Positions 8,120-16,319 of a stretch of DNA of 34,527 bases are shown one piece after another (the first letter of the stretch is position 1; each line of letters starts with the position of its first letter). Under the pieces are notes generated by a model, which searched no databases, was not told where the DNA came from, and saw only the letters and a program-made list of their open reading frames with translations. The position numbers and the translations under genes are program-made. Origin of the DNA: a candidate division WOR-3 bacterium (GTDB taxonomy: Bacteria > Hydrothermota > Tepidihabitantia > Tepidihabitantales > Tepidihabitantaceae); NCBI GenBank assembly GCA_039801245.1, contig JBDRUF010000015.1, positions 1-34,527 on the forward strand. The letters run 5' to 3'.

Positions 8120-9220
8120 TCAATCGCCCTTTACCTCTTTGGGATTAACCTGGGTGCCATCGGTTAAACGGGAAAGGAGTTTGTAGGGTCCGATGATGAC
8201 CTCATCGCCCGGGCCAAGACCCTCAAGGATTTCAATCTCGGTGTCTGATGACTTGCCGGTGCGAATTGGTGTTAAGACCGCCCTGCCCTTTTTCACCACA
8301 AATACCGTCTCGGTCTCCTTTCCTTTAAAAACCCTTCTTCCCACCGCCTGAATCGGCACCACCAAAACTGAGTCCAAGCGGGCGGTGACGATTTCGGCAT
8401 GAACCGTCATCCCCGGACGGAGGGAAGCGTTGGTGCCTTCTATCGCTATTTCCACCTCAAAGTTGGTGGCGGTCTGTTCAGTGGTGAGCGTCTTCTGCAC
8501 CGGCATATAGCCAACCCTAATCACCTCACCGGTGAAGGTGGTGTCTGGGAGGGCGTCAACGGTTATCGTTGCCCTTTGCTTGGGCTCAAGCGCAACCACA
8601 TCGGTTTCATCAACCTCAACCAGCGCCTCCATCTCGGAAAGGTCGGCAATGACCAAAAGTACCGTCCCGGAATAGTTCATCGTGCCGATGATGGCGGTCT
8701 CACCCTCTTTGATGTTCACCTTGGTCACCACACCGGCGATGGGCGCACAGATGACAGTTTTCTCATACTGGTCTTGTGCCTGGAGAAATTGGGCTTCAGC
8801 CACCTCATAAGCGGTTTTCGAAGCCTCAAACTGCTCTGGTGGGATAAGACCCCGGGCATAAAGGCTTTCCACCCTGGCATGCTTGAGCCGGGTCTGATTG
8901 AACTGGGCACGGGCAAGCACCAGTTGCGCCTCGTAACCCTGACGGTCCATCTCCAAGAGCGTATCACCCCGCCGGACCCAATCCCCTTCCTTTACCCGCA
9001 CCCTTTTGACCACACCCATTACCTGGGCCTGCAGATTGACTTGGGCACGGGCACGCAAGGTGCCGGTGGCGCTTACCTTTGAAAGTATTGAGCCATACCC
9101 CACCACCTTTGTCTCACACTGAACCCCAGCCTCTCTCCGGGAGCGGTTAAGGATAATAAAGACAAAAAGTAATACGAGGATGCCGATGATTATCAGGGTT
9201 AGTTTTAAGGGTCTGTTCAA
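8120..9220 (-). CDS. Periplasmic adaptor (membrane fusion) subunit, MacA/HlyD type
   Basis: A 366-residue protein with an N-terminal membrane segment at about residues 7-25. It then follows the adaptor order: a lipoyl half-motif (LQAQVMGVVKRVRVKEGDWVRRGDTLLEM), an alpha-helical hairpin (about 95-160), the second lipoyl half (APIAGVVTKVNIKEGETAI), and beta-barrel and membrane-proximal domains (ATITVDALPDTTFTGEVIRVG, LRPGMTV). It would bridge the inner-membrane ABC pair to the TolC-like duct encoded immediately upstream. Gaps are 13 bp on one side and 3 bp on the other. Confidence 0.9.
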   Translation of the reverse strand: MNRPLKLTLIIIGILVLLFVFIILNRSRREAGVQCETKVVGYGSILSKVSATGTLRARAQVNLQAQVMGVVKRVRVKEGDWVRRGDTLLEMDRQGYEAQLVLARAQFNQTRLKHARVESLYARGLIPPEQFEASKTAYEVAEAQFLQAQDQYEKTVICAPIAGVVTKVNIKEGETAIIGTMNYSGTVLLVIADLSEMEALVEVDETDVVALEPKQRATITVDALPDTTFTGEVIRVGYMPVQKTLTTEQTATNFEVEIAIEGTNASLRPGMTVHAEIVTARLDSVLVVPIQAVGRRVFKGKETETVFVVKKGRAVLTPIRTGKSSDTEIEILEGLGPGDEVIIGPYKLLSRLTDGTQVNPKEVKGD

Positions 9221-9233
9221 TTTCCCTCCTTTT

Positions 9234-10496
9234 TTATTTCCATGCGGTTTTGCCTAAAAGATAGGCAATCTCCGCGGACTGGATATAGGTGTCGCAAAGG
9301 GCAGAAAGATACGTTGCCTCAGCCTGGGTTAAACCGATTTCAGCCTCTAACAGTTCTGATAAAGAAAGTGCTCCCAGGCGGTACTGGGTGGCGGCAAGTT
9401 CATATAACTCCCGGTTGAGTTCAAGGTTCAGTTCTGCCTGCTCGTAACGCCTCCGTGCCTCTTCATAGCCAAGGATCGCCCCTTGCGCAGCCGCGCGTAA
9501 CTGCAGCCGGGCACGGGCAAGTGCAGCACGGGCACGACGGGAGCCGGCAAGGGCGTCGCCGATGTTCAAAATAAAGGTTTTGATGTCAGCAATGGGGAAT
9601 GTTAAACTGATACCGTCAACGCGAGTGGATTTCTCCTGCCAGTGCTGATAGCTGCGGGGAAAGGTGGTGTCGCTATATTGATAGGAGCGATAGAGATTGA
9701 ACCCGGGCAGAATCCGAGCAAAGGAGGCAAGAAGGTTGATGGCGGCAACCATTTTCAAATCCTTCAGCATCCTGACCCCGGGGTTAAATTTTTCCATCAT
9801 TAAAAGGAGGCTATCAGGGTCGTGAACTGAGAGCTCTGCCGGTTGCCCCAGTTCCTGTTTTGCCCTGAGGGGTCTTCTGGAACTGATGCCAAGACGGGCG
9901 CAGAGGTTTGACTGGGCAAGGGTAAGCGCCTTTTCCGCACTTAACAGGTTCAGTTGTGCCTGGGAGTAAAAAGCCTGACTGCGGAGGAGGTCAATTTTTG
10001 CCGCCTGACCAAGGCGAAACCTTTCGGCTGTTAATCTTTGGCTTTCCTCTGCCTGAGCGAGCGCCTTTTGGGCACCCGCAAACAAAAGTTGGCTTTTCAG
10101 CAACTGGAAGTAGTCTGTGGTAACATCATAAACCAGCCTTGAGATTTTTTCCCGCGCATCAAGGGAGTGGTAACAGAAGTTAATAATGCCATTAATTAGA
10201 CCGGCATAAACCAAAGGGTCAAAAACAACCTGAGTGATGGTGATATCACCTTTCCAGGCTGTTGCCAGTTCGTTTTTTGCACCGGTTAGAGTGGCGGAAG
10301 GTGTTGGTAATAGATTACTTATACCCCTCCCCAGGCTTACAGCGGCATCCACCCTGGAGGCGGTCCCCTCCACCACCCCCGGGCTTCCTTTGAGCGCCAG
10401 TTGTAATGCCTCATCAAGGCTGAGATAAAGGGTATCAGTAGAGGTGGTGGATATTAAGAGAAAGGAGAGCGCAATGGCAAATTGAATTACCGGCAT
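9234..10496 (-). CDS. TolC-family outer membrane efflux protein
   Basis: A 420-residue protein with a signal-peptide-like N-terminus (about 1-20) and two OEP repeats rich in alanine, leucine and glutamine. It starts with TLYLSLDEALQLALKGSP, typical of the first TolC helix, and the second repeat contains ARLQLRAAAQGAILGYEEA and LAATQYRLGALSLSELLEAE. It should form the trimeric outer-membrane and periplasmic duct for the downstream MacAB-like transporter. Its ATG shares one base with the stop of the YIP1 gene. The length is short-to-normal for bacterial OEP proteins. Confidence 0.88.
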   Translation of the reverse strand: MPVIQFAIALSFLLISTTSTDTLYLSLDEALQLALKGSPGVVEGTASRVDAAVSLGRGISNLLPTPSATLTGAKNELATAWKGDITITQVVFDPLVYAGLINGIINFCYHSLDAREKISRLVYDVTTDYFQLLKSQLLFAGAQKALAQAEESQRLTAERFRLGQAAKIDLLRSQAFYSQAQLNLLSAEKALTLAQSNLCARLGISSRRPLRAKQELGQPAELSVHDPDSLLLMMEKFNPGVRMLKDLKMVAAINLLASFARILPGFNLYRSYQYSDTTFPRSYQHWQEKSTRVDGISLTFPIADIKTFILNIGDALAGSRRARAALARARLQLRAAAQGAILGYEEARRRYEQAELNLELNRELYELAATQYRLGALSLSELLEAEIGLTQAEATYLSALCDTYIQSAEIAYLLGKTAWK

Positions 10497-11254
10497 CAGT
10501 CCGGAAAGGCAAGTCCGCCGGAAAGGGTGCTAAGTCCTGCAAGAATAAGGACATAAATAAACCAGAGACCGAAAACAAGGGCTGAGGTGCGCTTTAAATC
10601 AAGGTTAAAGATTACCTTCAGCCCGAGGCTGGTAAGCCCCAACTCCCAGAGGGTAAAGATATCTATGCAGGCAAGAACCCCTTTTAGGTAAAGTGGTGCG
10701 GAGGGTGCAAGCAATAGGAGGCTGGTAGTGGCGGTAATTTTGTTAGTGCTTAATATCAACAGGACCCGGAAAACCGCTGCCGGAATGCGGACCAGGGCGC
10801 TGTTGGTGGTGATTGCCCAGAGCCTGCCAAAACTTGAACCCGCGCCCAAAAGCGGTAAAAGGAGGTTGAGGACTGTTGTCCAGATGAGGAGCTGCAATGC
10901 GGACCAGATGGTGGCGGGCAGGCTGCGGACAAGGAAGCGGAAAAAGAGGTTTATCTTTGATGCCCGCTCATATAAATCCAATTCCACCTGCGCGGTCTTT
11001 TCAATCCGCTCAATGGCGGCATCACGCTGGTCAGAAGGCATCTTGCCCGTTTCCACCTGCTTTTCAATGAACCCCTTTACCCGGTTGATACGGTTTTCAG
11101 TGGCATTGATAAGTGTCTGCCTGGGTAAAATGATAACACTCAGGGTGCCAATAAAAAGGGGCAAAATAAGGGCAAGTATAAAAGGAGCCAGCCAATCCGG
11201 CTTTTCCTTTAGCTGGGCAAAGCGGTGGGTTGGCGAAAAAATTATGTGAAACAC
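10496..11254 (-). CDS. YIP1-family multi-pass membrane protein
   Basis: A 252-residue protein with a short N-terminal amphipathic part (FSPTHRFAQLKEKPDW) followed by about five or six hydrophobic segments (about 22-44, 105-135, 145-165, 168-185, 190-210, 226-248) and a charged loop at about 50-95. The N-terminus (F-x-P-x-x-x-F-x-x-L-x-x-x-P-x-W) and the helix layout match bacterial YIP1 domain proteins, whose role is poorly known. It lies between the propeller gene (3-bp gap) and the TolC gene (1-base overlap), so it may assist the export system. That link is an inference from position. Confidence 0.7.
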   Translation of the reverse strand: MFHIIFSPTHRFAQLKEKPDWLAPFILALILPLFIGTLSVIILPRQTLINATENRINRVKGFIEKQVETGKMPSDQRDAAIERIEKTAQVELDLYERASKINLFFRFLVRSLPATIWSALQLLIWTTVLNLLLPLLGAGSSFGRLWAITTNSALVRIPAAVFRVLLILSTNKITATTSLLLLAPSAPLYLKGVLACIDIFTLWELGLTSLGLKVIFNLDLKRTSALVFGLWFIYVLILAGLSTLSGGLAFPD

Positions 11255-11257
11255 CGA

Positions 11258-12634
11258 TTAGCGCCCCTTTGGGATTGTCAGCCTGCCGGTGTGCTGGACA
11301 TTTGAGCGAAACTGCGGCCAGGTGGTTTTTGCCGGTGGGGCATCACCAAAAAGGGCATAGACACCGCCATCCCAAGAGCCCACATATACCGTCCCGTCCG
11401 AAGCAATTGCTGGTGAGGATGCGTAATAGATATCCTTCTCACCAGTAGCAATCTCCTGGGTGAGAACAATCTGACCAGCGGGATTTAGCGCATAAAGGAT
11501 GCCATCGTCAGCGAGGAAATAAATCGTTCCATCTTGGGTTATTGCGGGTGTGGCGCAGATGGCATCCTGGGCTTCATAGATGTTTTTGAATGTGCCCGCT
11601 TGGGGCTTGGCGCAGAGATAGTAGCCATCGGTTCCGCAATATAGGGTTCCATCAGGACCAAATATGACCTCGGTGCGAATCTCATCCTGGTCTGGGACCG
11701 GTGTCCGCCAGCGCAACCTGCCATCTTTTGTAATGCAGTAGACAAAGCCGTCAAAATTACCAGCATAAATCTGCCCCTGGGCATCAATCACCGGTGCGGC
11801 AAAGAAGTAGGAGCCGTCCGGTGTTCCAAAAGCCCAGATTTTTTTGCCCTTGGAATTGAAGGAGTAAATAGAGTCGGCAGCCACATAGATTAAGCCGTTG
11901 GGTCCGATTGTTGGCGACGATGAACCTTCATCACCAAGTTGAATGGTAAAGCGGACTTTGCCTTTTGGTGTGAGGCTGATGAGTTTTCCCCTCCCGGTTA
12001 AAAGATAGATATTTTTGTCAAGGGCGACTGCGGGTGAGGTCCATAGTTCGTCACCGAGGTTGACCGACCACTTGAGATTGCCCAAGGTATCAAGGCAGTA
12101 AAGGTGCGAGTCCAAGGAGGGTAGATAGATAAGTCCGTTAACAACAGCACAGGCACCATAAATTGGTCCGCGGGCAGAAAATGTCCAGCGAAGGGCACCG
12201 GCAGGGGAAAGGGAGTAAAAGGTGCCACTTTCATCCCCGATGTAGATGTTGCCGTTGTAATCGAGCGTAGGTGAGGCGACGACCGGTTCGAGGGTAGGGA
12301 AGAACCATTTGACCAAGGAGGGAACAACCTGGACTGAACAGGGTTTGGACCAAAAGGATGTATTGCCTGATCCGTCCTTTGCCATTACCCTGATGGCAAA
12401 TTTGCCCAGGGCATGGTAACGGTGGTAACGGTAGATTTCGTTGTTGGTGTAGAAAGGCTCGGTCCAGTTCAGGGTTTCACCATCACCCCAGTCAATCATG
12501 TAGGAAAATGGGGGCTGGGCATCTTTCGGTGGGAAGATGGCGAGTTCCAGTTCGGCAACGGTATCAATTTTAAGCGGATGGATAAGTGAGTCCGGGGGGG
12601 AAATCGCAAACAAAATAAAGAGGAGATGAATCAT
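11258..12634 (-). CDS. Exported PKD-domain and PQQ-like beta-propeller protein
   Basis: A 458-residue protein with a hydrophobic N-terminal signal (about 1-12), a short PKD-like domain (about 25-105, containing DWGDGE), and then seven or so repeats of about 40 residues. These repeats have the PQQ/BamB-like pattern IYIGDESGTFYSLSPAGALRW, with AxDxxG-IYxG-x-DG-x-xYAL motifs continuing to the end. Nothing indicates a bound quinone cofactor; such propellers are usually structural or binding modules in the envelope. The gene starts 31 bp after ribF and has its own candidate promoter. It is closely linked to the YIP1 and efflux genes downstream. Confidence 0.8.
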   Translation of the reverse strand: MIHLLFILFAISPPDSLIHPLKIDTVAELELAIFPPKDAQPPFSYMIDWGDGETLNWTEPFYTNNEIYRYHRYHALGKFAIRVMAKDGSGNTSFWSKPCSVQVVPSLVKWFFPTLEPVVASPTLDYNGNIYIGDESGTFYSLSPAGALRWTFSARGPIYGACAVVNGLIYLPSLDSHLYCLDTLGNLKWSVNLGDELWTSPAVALDKNIYLLTGRGKLISLTPKGKVRFTIQLGDEGSSSPTIGPNGLIYVAADSIYSFNSKGKKIWAFGTPDGSYFFAAPVIDAQGQIYAGNFDGFVYCITKDGRLRWRTPVPDQDEIRTEVIFGPDGTLYCGTDGYYLCAKPQAGTFKNIYEAQDAICATPAITQDGTIYFLADDGILYALNPAGQIVLTQEIATGEKDIYYASSPAIASDGTVYVGSWDGGVYALFGDAPPAKTTWPQFRSNVQHTGRLTIPKGR

Positions 12635-12639
12635 AAAGA

Positions 12640-12674
12640 AAATGGTAAACGAGAAAGGGCAAATGTCAAATAAT
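12640..12674. repeat. Heptad array of AAANNNN units at the ribF/propeller boundary
   Basis: Five adjacent 7-bp units each begin with AAA: AAATGGT, AAACGAG, AAAGGGC, AAATGTC and AAATAAT. The array covers the ribF stop codon and the -35 box of the next promoter. The unit AAAGGGC recurs in the array upstream of hslU (24544-24550). Confidence 0.5.
12642..12669 (-). promoter_or_regulatory. Candidate promoter of the PQQ-propeller/export genes
   Basis: On the minus strand TTGACA (12669-12664), a 16-bp spacer and TACCAT (12647-12642, 4 of 6 matches) are visible. The -10 box ends 7 bp before the ATG at 12634, and no Shine-Dalgarno site is present. The TGA stop codon of ribF is inside the -35 hexamer. 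Confidence 0.5.
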
Positions 12675-13550
12675 ATTCAGTATTTTTTTGGCGGCGGCGA
12701 TGTCCTTACGGATCTCTTCAGCAAGCGCCAGAGGATTGGGGAAACGCTGTTCTGGTCGGATGCGTTCAATCAGGCGGATCGTGATCTTTTCACCCAAATC
12801 TACCTGGGATGGGAAATTGAGGAGGTGAATCTCTACGGTCTTCTGTTCGCCAGCAAATGTGGGGCGGAAACCGATGTTGACAACCCCGGGAAACTGTTGG
12901 GATTTAATTTCCGCGGTTCCAGCGTACACCCCCTCAAGAGGCAAAAGTTTTTCCTTTGGCGGCTGGATGTTGATTGTGGGAAATCCGATGCGCCTGCCGG
13001 TCCCAGTTCCTGGAACCACTATCCCCGTAAGGGAATAAGGTCGACCTAACAGTTCAGCCGCAAGCCGGATATGACCTAAGATCAGGTGTTCGCGAATTCT
13101 CGTGCTTTTCACCGGTGCGCCCAGATGGATAACCTCAGGCACAATCTCCACCTTTATTCCTTTAGGTTCAAGGATTCGCTTAAGAAGATTGACATCGCCT
13201 TTCGCCCCTTTGCCGAACCGGTGGTCAGCCCCCACAACAATCGCGGCAGGGTTAAGTTTAAGGAGATGGGTTTCAATAAACTCCTCTGGCTCAGTAGCAA
13301 GTAACTTCTGGTCAACACTGATGATATAGACCTGCTCGATGCCCAGTTCGGTTAGTAAGAGAAGTTTCTCTTCAAGCGGGGTCAGAAGATAAGGGAAGTC
13401 GGGATAAAGGAGCTGGGCTGGATGGGGATGAAAGGTGATAAGCCCGGGTGTGCCGCGATTATCACGGCAGATTTCCTGAACCCGCCTGATGATCTCCTGG
13501 TGTCCGAGATGGATGCCGTCAAAGCCACCGATTGTTAGATTAATCGGCAT
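12666..13550 (-). CDS. ribF: Bifunctional riboflavin kinase / FAD synthetase
   Basis: A 294-residue enzyme converting riboflavin to FMN and then FAD in the cytoplasm. The N-terminal nucleotidyltransferase domain has GGFDGIHLGHQ near residues 8-18 and later VVGADHRFGKGAKGD and the TRIREHL helix. The C-terminal kinase domain starts at about residue 185 with GRPYSLTGIVVPGTGTGRRIGFPTINI, where PT(I)N is the ATP/Mg motif. Length is normal. Its ATG overlaps the end of truB by 11 bases. The order rbfA-truB-ribF is common in bacteria and supports all three calls. Confidence 0.96.
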   Translation of the reverse strand: MPINLTIGGFDGIHLGHQEIIRRVQEICRDNRGTPGLITFHPHPAQLLYPDFPYLLTPLEEKLLLLTELGIEQVYIISVDQKLLATEPEEFIETHLLKLNPAAIVVGADHRFGKGAKGDVNLLKRILEPKGIKVEIVPEVIHLGAPVKSTRIREHLILGHIRLAAELLGRPYSLTGIVVPGTGTGRRIGFPTINIQPPKEKLLPLEGVYAGTAEIKSQQFPGVVNIGFRPTFAGEQKTVEIHLLNFPSQVDLGEKITIRLIERIRPEQRFPNPLALAEEIRKDIAAAKKILNII

Positions 13551-14424
13551 AGATGATGCGTTCCGGAAAAAGGGCGCCGTTTTTTATTCTGACGAGGGCA
13601 AGGAAACGGTTGTCTTCGGTCTGGGCAAGAACCAACCCTTCATGGGGGAGCAAGTTCCCAATGCCAATTTTGCCTTGAAAGAGCGCCTGCGCCTGGTCTT
13701 TTGAGACAAAAACCTTGGGTAGATGCCCAAGCGCCCTCTCAATTGGCACAAGGTATTCAGCGAGTTTGGTTTTAGACTCCTGTAATTGGCGGAGGGTATA
13801 TGCCTGCGAGATTTTGAAGTTGCCGATACTTTTTCTAATCAAACTGCTAAGGGTGGCGGATGATGAGAGGGCAAGACCGATATCACGGCACAGGGCGCGG
13901 ATATAGGTGCCTCCTGAAACCCGGGCATAAATCCGGGCAATGGGCGGATGCCATTCCAAGAGCCTGATTTCATACACATTGACAGTCCGAGGCTTTGGGT
14001 TAACATCGGCTCCTTTTCGGGCAAGTTTATAAAGTGGTTCACCTGCAGACTTCAGAGCGGAAAATCGGGGTGGGATTTGCTCAATTTCTCCCGCAAACTT
14101 TTGGTAAAGGAAATGGGCTAGTTCCTCAAGGGTGAGGGTGGGAACAGGTGTGGTGTTGATCACCCTGCCCGTAATGTCGTCGGTATCGGTCTGGATGCCG
14201 AACCTTATTTCCGCCTCATACTCCTTGGGCAGGTCCATTAGGAGCCGGCTGATTTTCGTTGCCTCGTTGACAAGTATCAAAAGAACGCCGCTCGCAAGTG
14301 GGTCAAGGGTACCGGCATGACCAATCTTTTTGGGCTTAAGGAGCGGTTTCAGTTGGCGGATGCAATCGTAGGAGGAGATACCAGCCGGCTTATTGATGTT
14401 GAGAATGCCGCGCATCAGACCCAT
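13540..14424 (-). CDS. truB: tRNA pseudouridine-55 synthase
   Basis: Modifies U55 in the T-loop of tRNAs. Starting at the ATG at 14424 the product is 294 residues. The open frame extends to 14505, but the extra N-terminus lies inside rbfA and does not look like TruB, whose start is close to RGILNINKPAGISSYD. An ATG three codons later (14415) is equally plausible. The catalytic loop reads HAGTLDPLASG (Asp at about residue 41 from this start). KKY-type substrate motifs and a C-terminal PUA-like domain (QALFQGKIGIGNLL) follow. It overlaps rbfA at its start and ribF at its end, which indicates tight translational coupling. Confidence 0.95.
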   Translation of the reverse strand: MGLMRGILNINKPAGISSYDCIRQLKPLLKPKKIGHAGTLDPLASGVLLILVNEATKISRLLMDLPKEYEAEIRFGIQTDTDDITGRVINTTPVPTLTLEELAHFLYQKFAGEIEQIPPRFSALKSAGEPLYKLARKGADVNPKPRTVNVYEIRLLEWHPPIARIYARVSGGTYIRALCRDIGLALSSSATLSSLIRKSIGNFKISQAYTLRQLQESKTKLAEYLVPIERALGHLPKVFVSKDQAQALFQGKIGIGNLLPHEGLVLAQTEDNRFLALVRIKNGALFPERIIYAD

Positions 14425-14782
14425 CTGCTTTTTCTTCGGAATTTTCGGGGTTGAGTTCGTCAAGTATTCTGCCAATGCGGTCTTCCTGCATAAGGAGTTC
14501 GTCAACCTTGAAGTGGATTTCAGGAAGGAACTTCAGTTTCAGGCGCCTGCCCAGGAGGTGACGGATAAATCCCCGGGCGTGCTCAAGACGGGCAAGGGTG
14601 AGATTGCGTTGCTGGTTGTCACCCATCACCGTGAAAAAGACCGTGGCGTTGCGCAAATCACGGGAAAGTGAGCAGCGGGTGATAGTGACAAAGCCGATTT
14701 TCGGGTCAGATATTTTCGTCAAGACGATTTCGGCAACGATGTCGCGAATTGCATCTGCCACCCGTAGGTCCCGATGGTGCAT
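14390..14782 (-). CDS. rbfA: Ribosome-binding factor A
   Basis: A 130-residue protein of the RbfA KH-like fold, acting in maturation of the 30S subunit and the 5' end of 16S rRNA. Visible family features are the N-terminal RVADAIRDIVAEIV helix, KISDPKIGFVTITRCSLSRDLRNATVFFTV, and RGFIRHLLGRRLKLKFLPEIHFKVD. The C-terminus is a polar tail that overlaps truB. It opens the rbfA-truB-ribF run, and the ATG lies 6 bp after a -10 box without a Shine-Dalgarno site. Confidence 0.95.
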   Translation of the reverse strand: MHHRDLRVADAIRDIVAEIVLTKISDPKIGFVTITRCSLSRDLRNATVFFTVMGDNQQRNLTLARLEHARGFIRHLLGRRLKLKFLPEIHFKVDELLMQEDRIGRILDELNPENSEEKADGSDARHSQHQ

Positions 14783-14788
14783 AGGTTA

Positions 14789-14816
14789 ATATTACAATTT
14801 TTTTGCCAAGTGTCCA
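14789..14816 (-). promoter_or_regulatory. Candidate promoter of rbfA-truB-ribF
   Basis: On the minus strand TGGACA (14816-14811), a 16-bp spacer and TAATAT (14794-14789) are visible. The -10 box ends 6 bp before the rbfA ATG (14782), so a leaderless mRNA is expected. Confidence 0.5.
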
Positions 14817-14956
14817 TTTATTCTTAAGGTTGTTTTTCAGGAAGGCGTCAGGCTGGTTTTCATCCCATTTTTAAAACTGGGGTAGAGGGACCATAATTTT
14901 AGTTAAAATCGATTTATTAAGTATCGTAATTTCATAATAATAGAGGATATTCAGGA

Positions 14957-14971
14957 TGACCCCGGGGGTCA
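14957..14971. promoter_or_regulatory. Perfect inverted repeat upstream of purD, operator-like
   Basis: TGACCCC-G-GGGGTCA is a perfect 7+7 palindrome around one base, in the divergent rbfA/purD spacer and 30 bp upstream of the purD -35 box. The single-base centre makes an RNA hairpin unlikely, so a dimeric repressor or activator site is the better reading. The cognate regulator is unknown. Confidence 0.4.
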
Positions 14972-15000
14972 CTCCCCCTGTGGATTTCCTTAGGACTATT

Positions 15001-15028
15001 TTGACTTTTAAAGATTTAAAGGTAAATT
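15001..15028 (+). promoter_or_regulatory. Candidate promoter of the purD operon
   Basis: TTGACT (15001-15006), a 16-bp spacer and TAAATT (15023-15028) are visible. The -10 box ends 10 bp before the purD ATG, with no Shine-Dalgarno sequence between them. Confidence 0.5.
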
Positions 15029-15038
15029 CAATGACAAT

Positions 15039-16319
15039 ATGAAGGTTTTGTGTATCGGTAGTGGTGGCAGAGAGCATGCCCTTGTTTACAGTTTTGCCCG
15101 TAAGGGGCATCAGGTTTTCTGCGCGCCCGGGAATCCTGGGATTGCCAGGCTGGCTGAATGCGTTGAGATTGACCCAGCCGATTTTGCCGGTCTTATCGCC
15201 TTTGCCCGGAGACACAGCGTTGATTTGACCGTTGTCGGTCCAGAGGCGCCTTTGGTTGCGGGAATTGCCGATGAGTTTGAGAAAAAGGGGCTGGTTCTTT
15301 TCGGACCGAATGCCCAGGCTGCTCTGTTGGAGGGTGATAAGGGTTTTGCCAAAAACCTTTTGAAAAAATATGGGATCCCCACCGCGAGGTTTGAGGTGTT
15401 TGACGATTTTGAAAAGGCGGTTGATTATGTAAAGAGAGGCGGCTTTCCGGTTGTCGTCAAGGCGTGTGGTCTGGCATTAGGCAAAGGGGTGAAGGTTTGC
15501 GAAAATGAGGAGGAGGCGATAGGATTTCTCACCATTTTGATGAGGGAGGGCAGGTTGGGTGAGGCGGGTTCGCGGGTGGTGATTGAGGAGTTTCTTAGCG
15601 GTGAGGAGGCTTCAATCATTGCGCTCTGTGATGGCGAGCGGTTGCGGTTTCTGGCTCCTTCCCAGGACCATAAAAGGCTTTTGGACAATGATGAGGGTCC
15701 AAATACCGGTGGGATGGGTGCTTATGCGCCCGTGCCCGCGGTGACACCTCTTGTTTTTGACCAGATTGTGAGGCTGATATTTGTGCCCCTTTTGGATGCT
15801 TTGAAAAAGGAGGGGATTGTTTATCGGGGTGCGATTTATGCCGGTCTGATGCTTACCGCTGATGGTCCTAAGGTTTTGGAGTTTAACTGCCGTTTTGGTG
15901 ACCCAGAGGCGCAGGTGATTCTGCCCATCTTTGATGATGACCTTGCCGAGTTGTGCCTTGCCTGTGCGCACGGAAGGTTGGGTGAGGATGGGGAAAGGAT
16001 GCCTAAGCCCCAAAAATGGGCTTTGTGCGTTGTCGCGGCAGCAAAGGGGTACCCGGGCACATATGAAAAGGGGTTGCCCATTTCCGGTGAAGTTGAGGGC
16101 GGGGAGAGCACAATTGTTTTTCATGCCGGGACGAAGATGGTTGAGGGTAAATTTTTTACCAGTGGTGGCAGGGTTTTAGGGGTAACCGGGATCGGAAAAA
16201 CCCTTTTTGAGGCAAGGGAGCGTGCCTATTATGGCATCGGGCTCATCCATTTCCCCGGTATGCATTACCGCCGCGACATCGGTGCAAAGGGGCTAAGGTA
16301 TCTCCAAGAGGAGCGGTGA
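15039..16319 (+). CDS. purD: Phosphoribosylamine-glycine ligase (GAR synthetase)
   Basis: A 426-residue ATP-grasp enzyme for the second step of de novo purine synthesis. It begins MKVLCIGSGGREHAL, the standard PurD N-terminus, and continues with FCAPGNPGIA, VVGPEAPLVAGIAD, the ATP-grasp core (GIPTARFEVF, VVKACGLALGKGV, VVIEEFLSGEEASIIALCDG), the PSQDHKRLLDNDEGPNTGGMGAYAPVP signature, and FNCRFGDPEAQVILP. Length and domain order are typical. It leads a run with the phosphatase fusion, acyl-CoA dehydrogenase, lpdA and perhaps lipB. No other purine gene is nearby. Confidence 0.97.
   Translation: MKVLCIGSGGREHALVYSFARKGHQVFCAPGNPGIARLAECVEIDPADFAGLIAFARRHSVDLTVVGPEAPLVAGIADEFEKKGLVLFGPNAQAALLEGDKGFAKNLLKKYGIPTARFEVFDDFEKAVDYVKRGGFPVVVKACGLALGKGVKVCENEEEAIGFLTILMREGRLGEAGSRVVIEEFLSGEEASIIALCDGERLRFLAPSQDHKRLLDNDEGPNTGGMGAYAPVPAVTPLVFDQIVRLIFVPLLDALKKEGIVYRGAIYAGLMLTADGPKVLEFNCRFGDPEAQVILPIFDDDLAELCLACAHGRLGEDGERMPKPQKWALCVVAAAKGYPGTYEKGLPISGEVEGGESTIVFHAGTKMVEGKFFTSGGRVLGVTGIGKTLFEARERAYYGIGLIHFPGMHYRRDIGAKGLRYLQEER

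Noticed and set aside
14425-14505. N-terminal extension of truB to the ATG at 14505
   Set aside because: The extra 27 residues fall inside rbfA and do not resemble TruB, whose conserved start is near the ATGs at 14424 and 14415.
15031-15042. A three-codon upstream frame (ATG ACA ATA TGA) overlapping the purD start
   Set aside because: The predicted transcription start lies at or beyond its ATG, so it would not be on the mRNA.
14871-15215. A minus-strand frame covering the rbfA/purD spacer
   Set aside because: It overlaps purD and the promoter region, and its sequence has no recognisable pattern.
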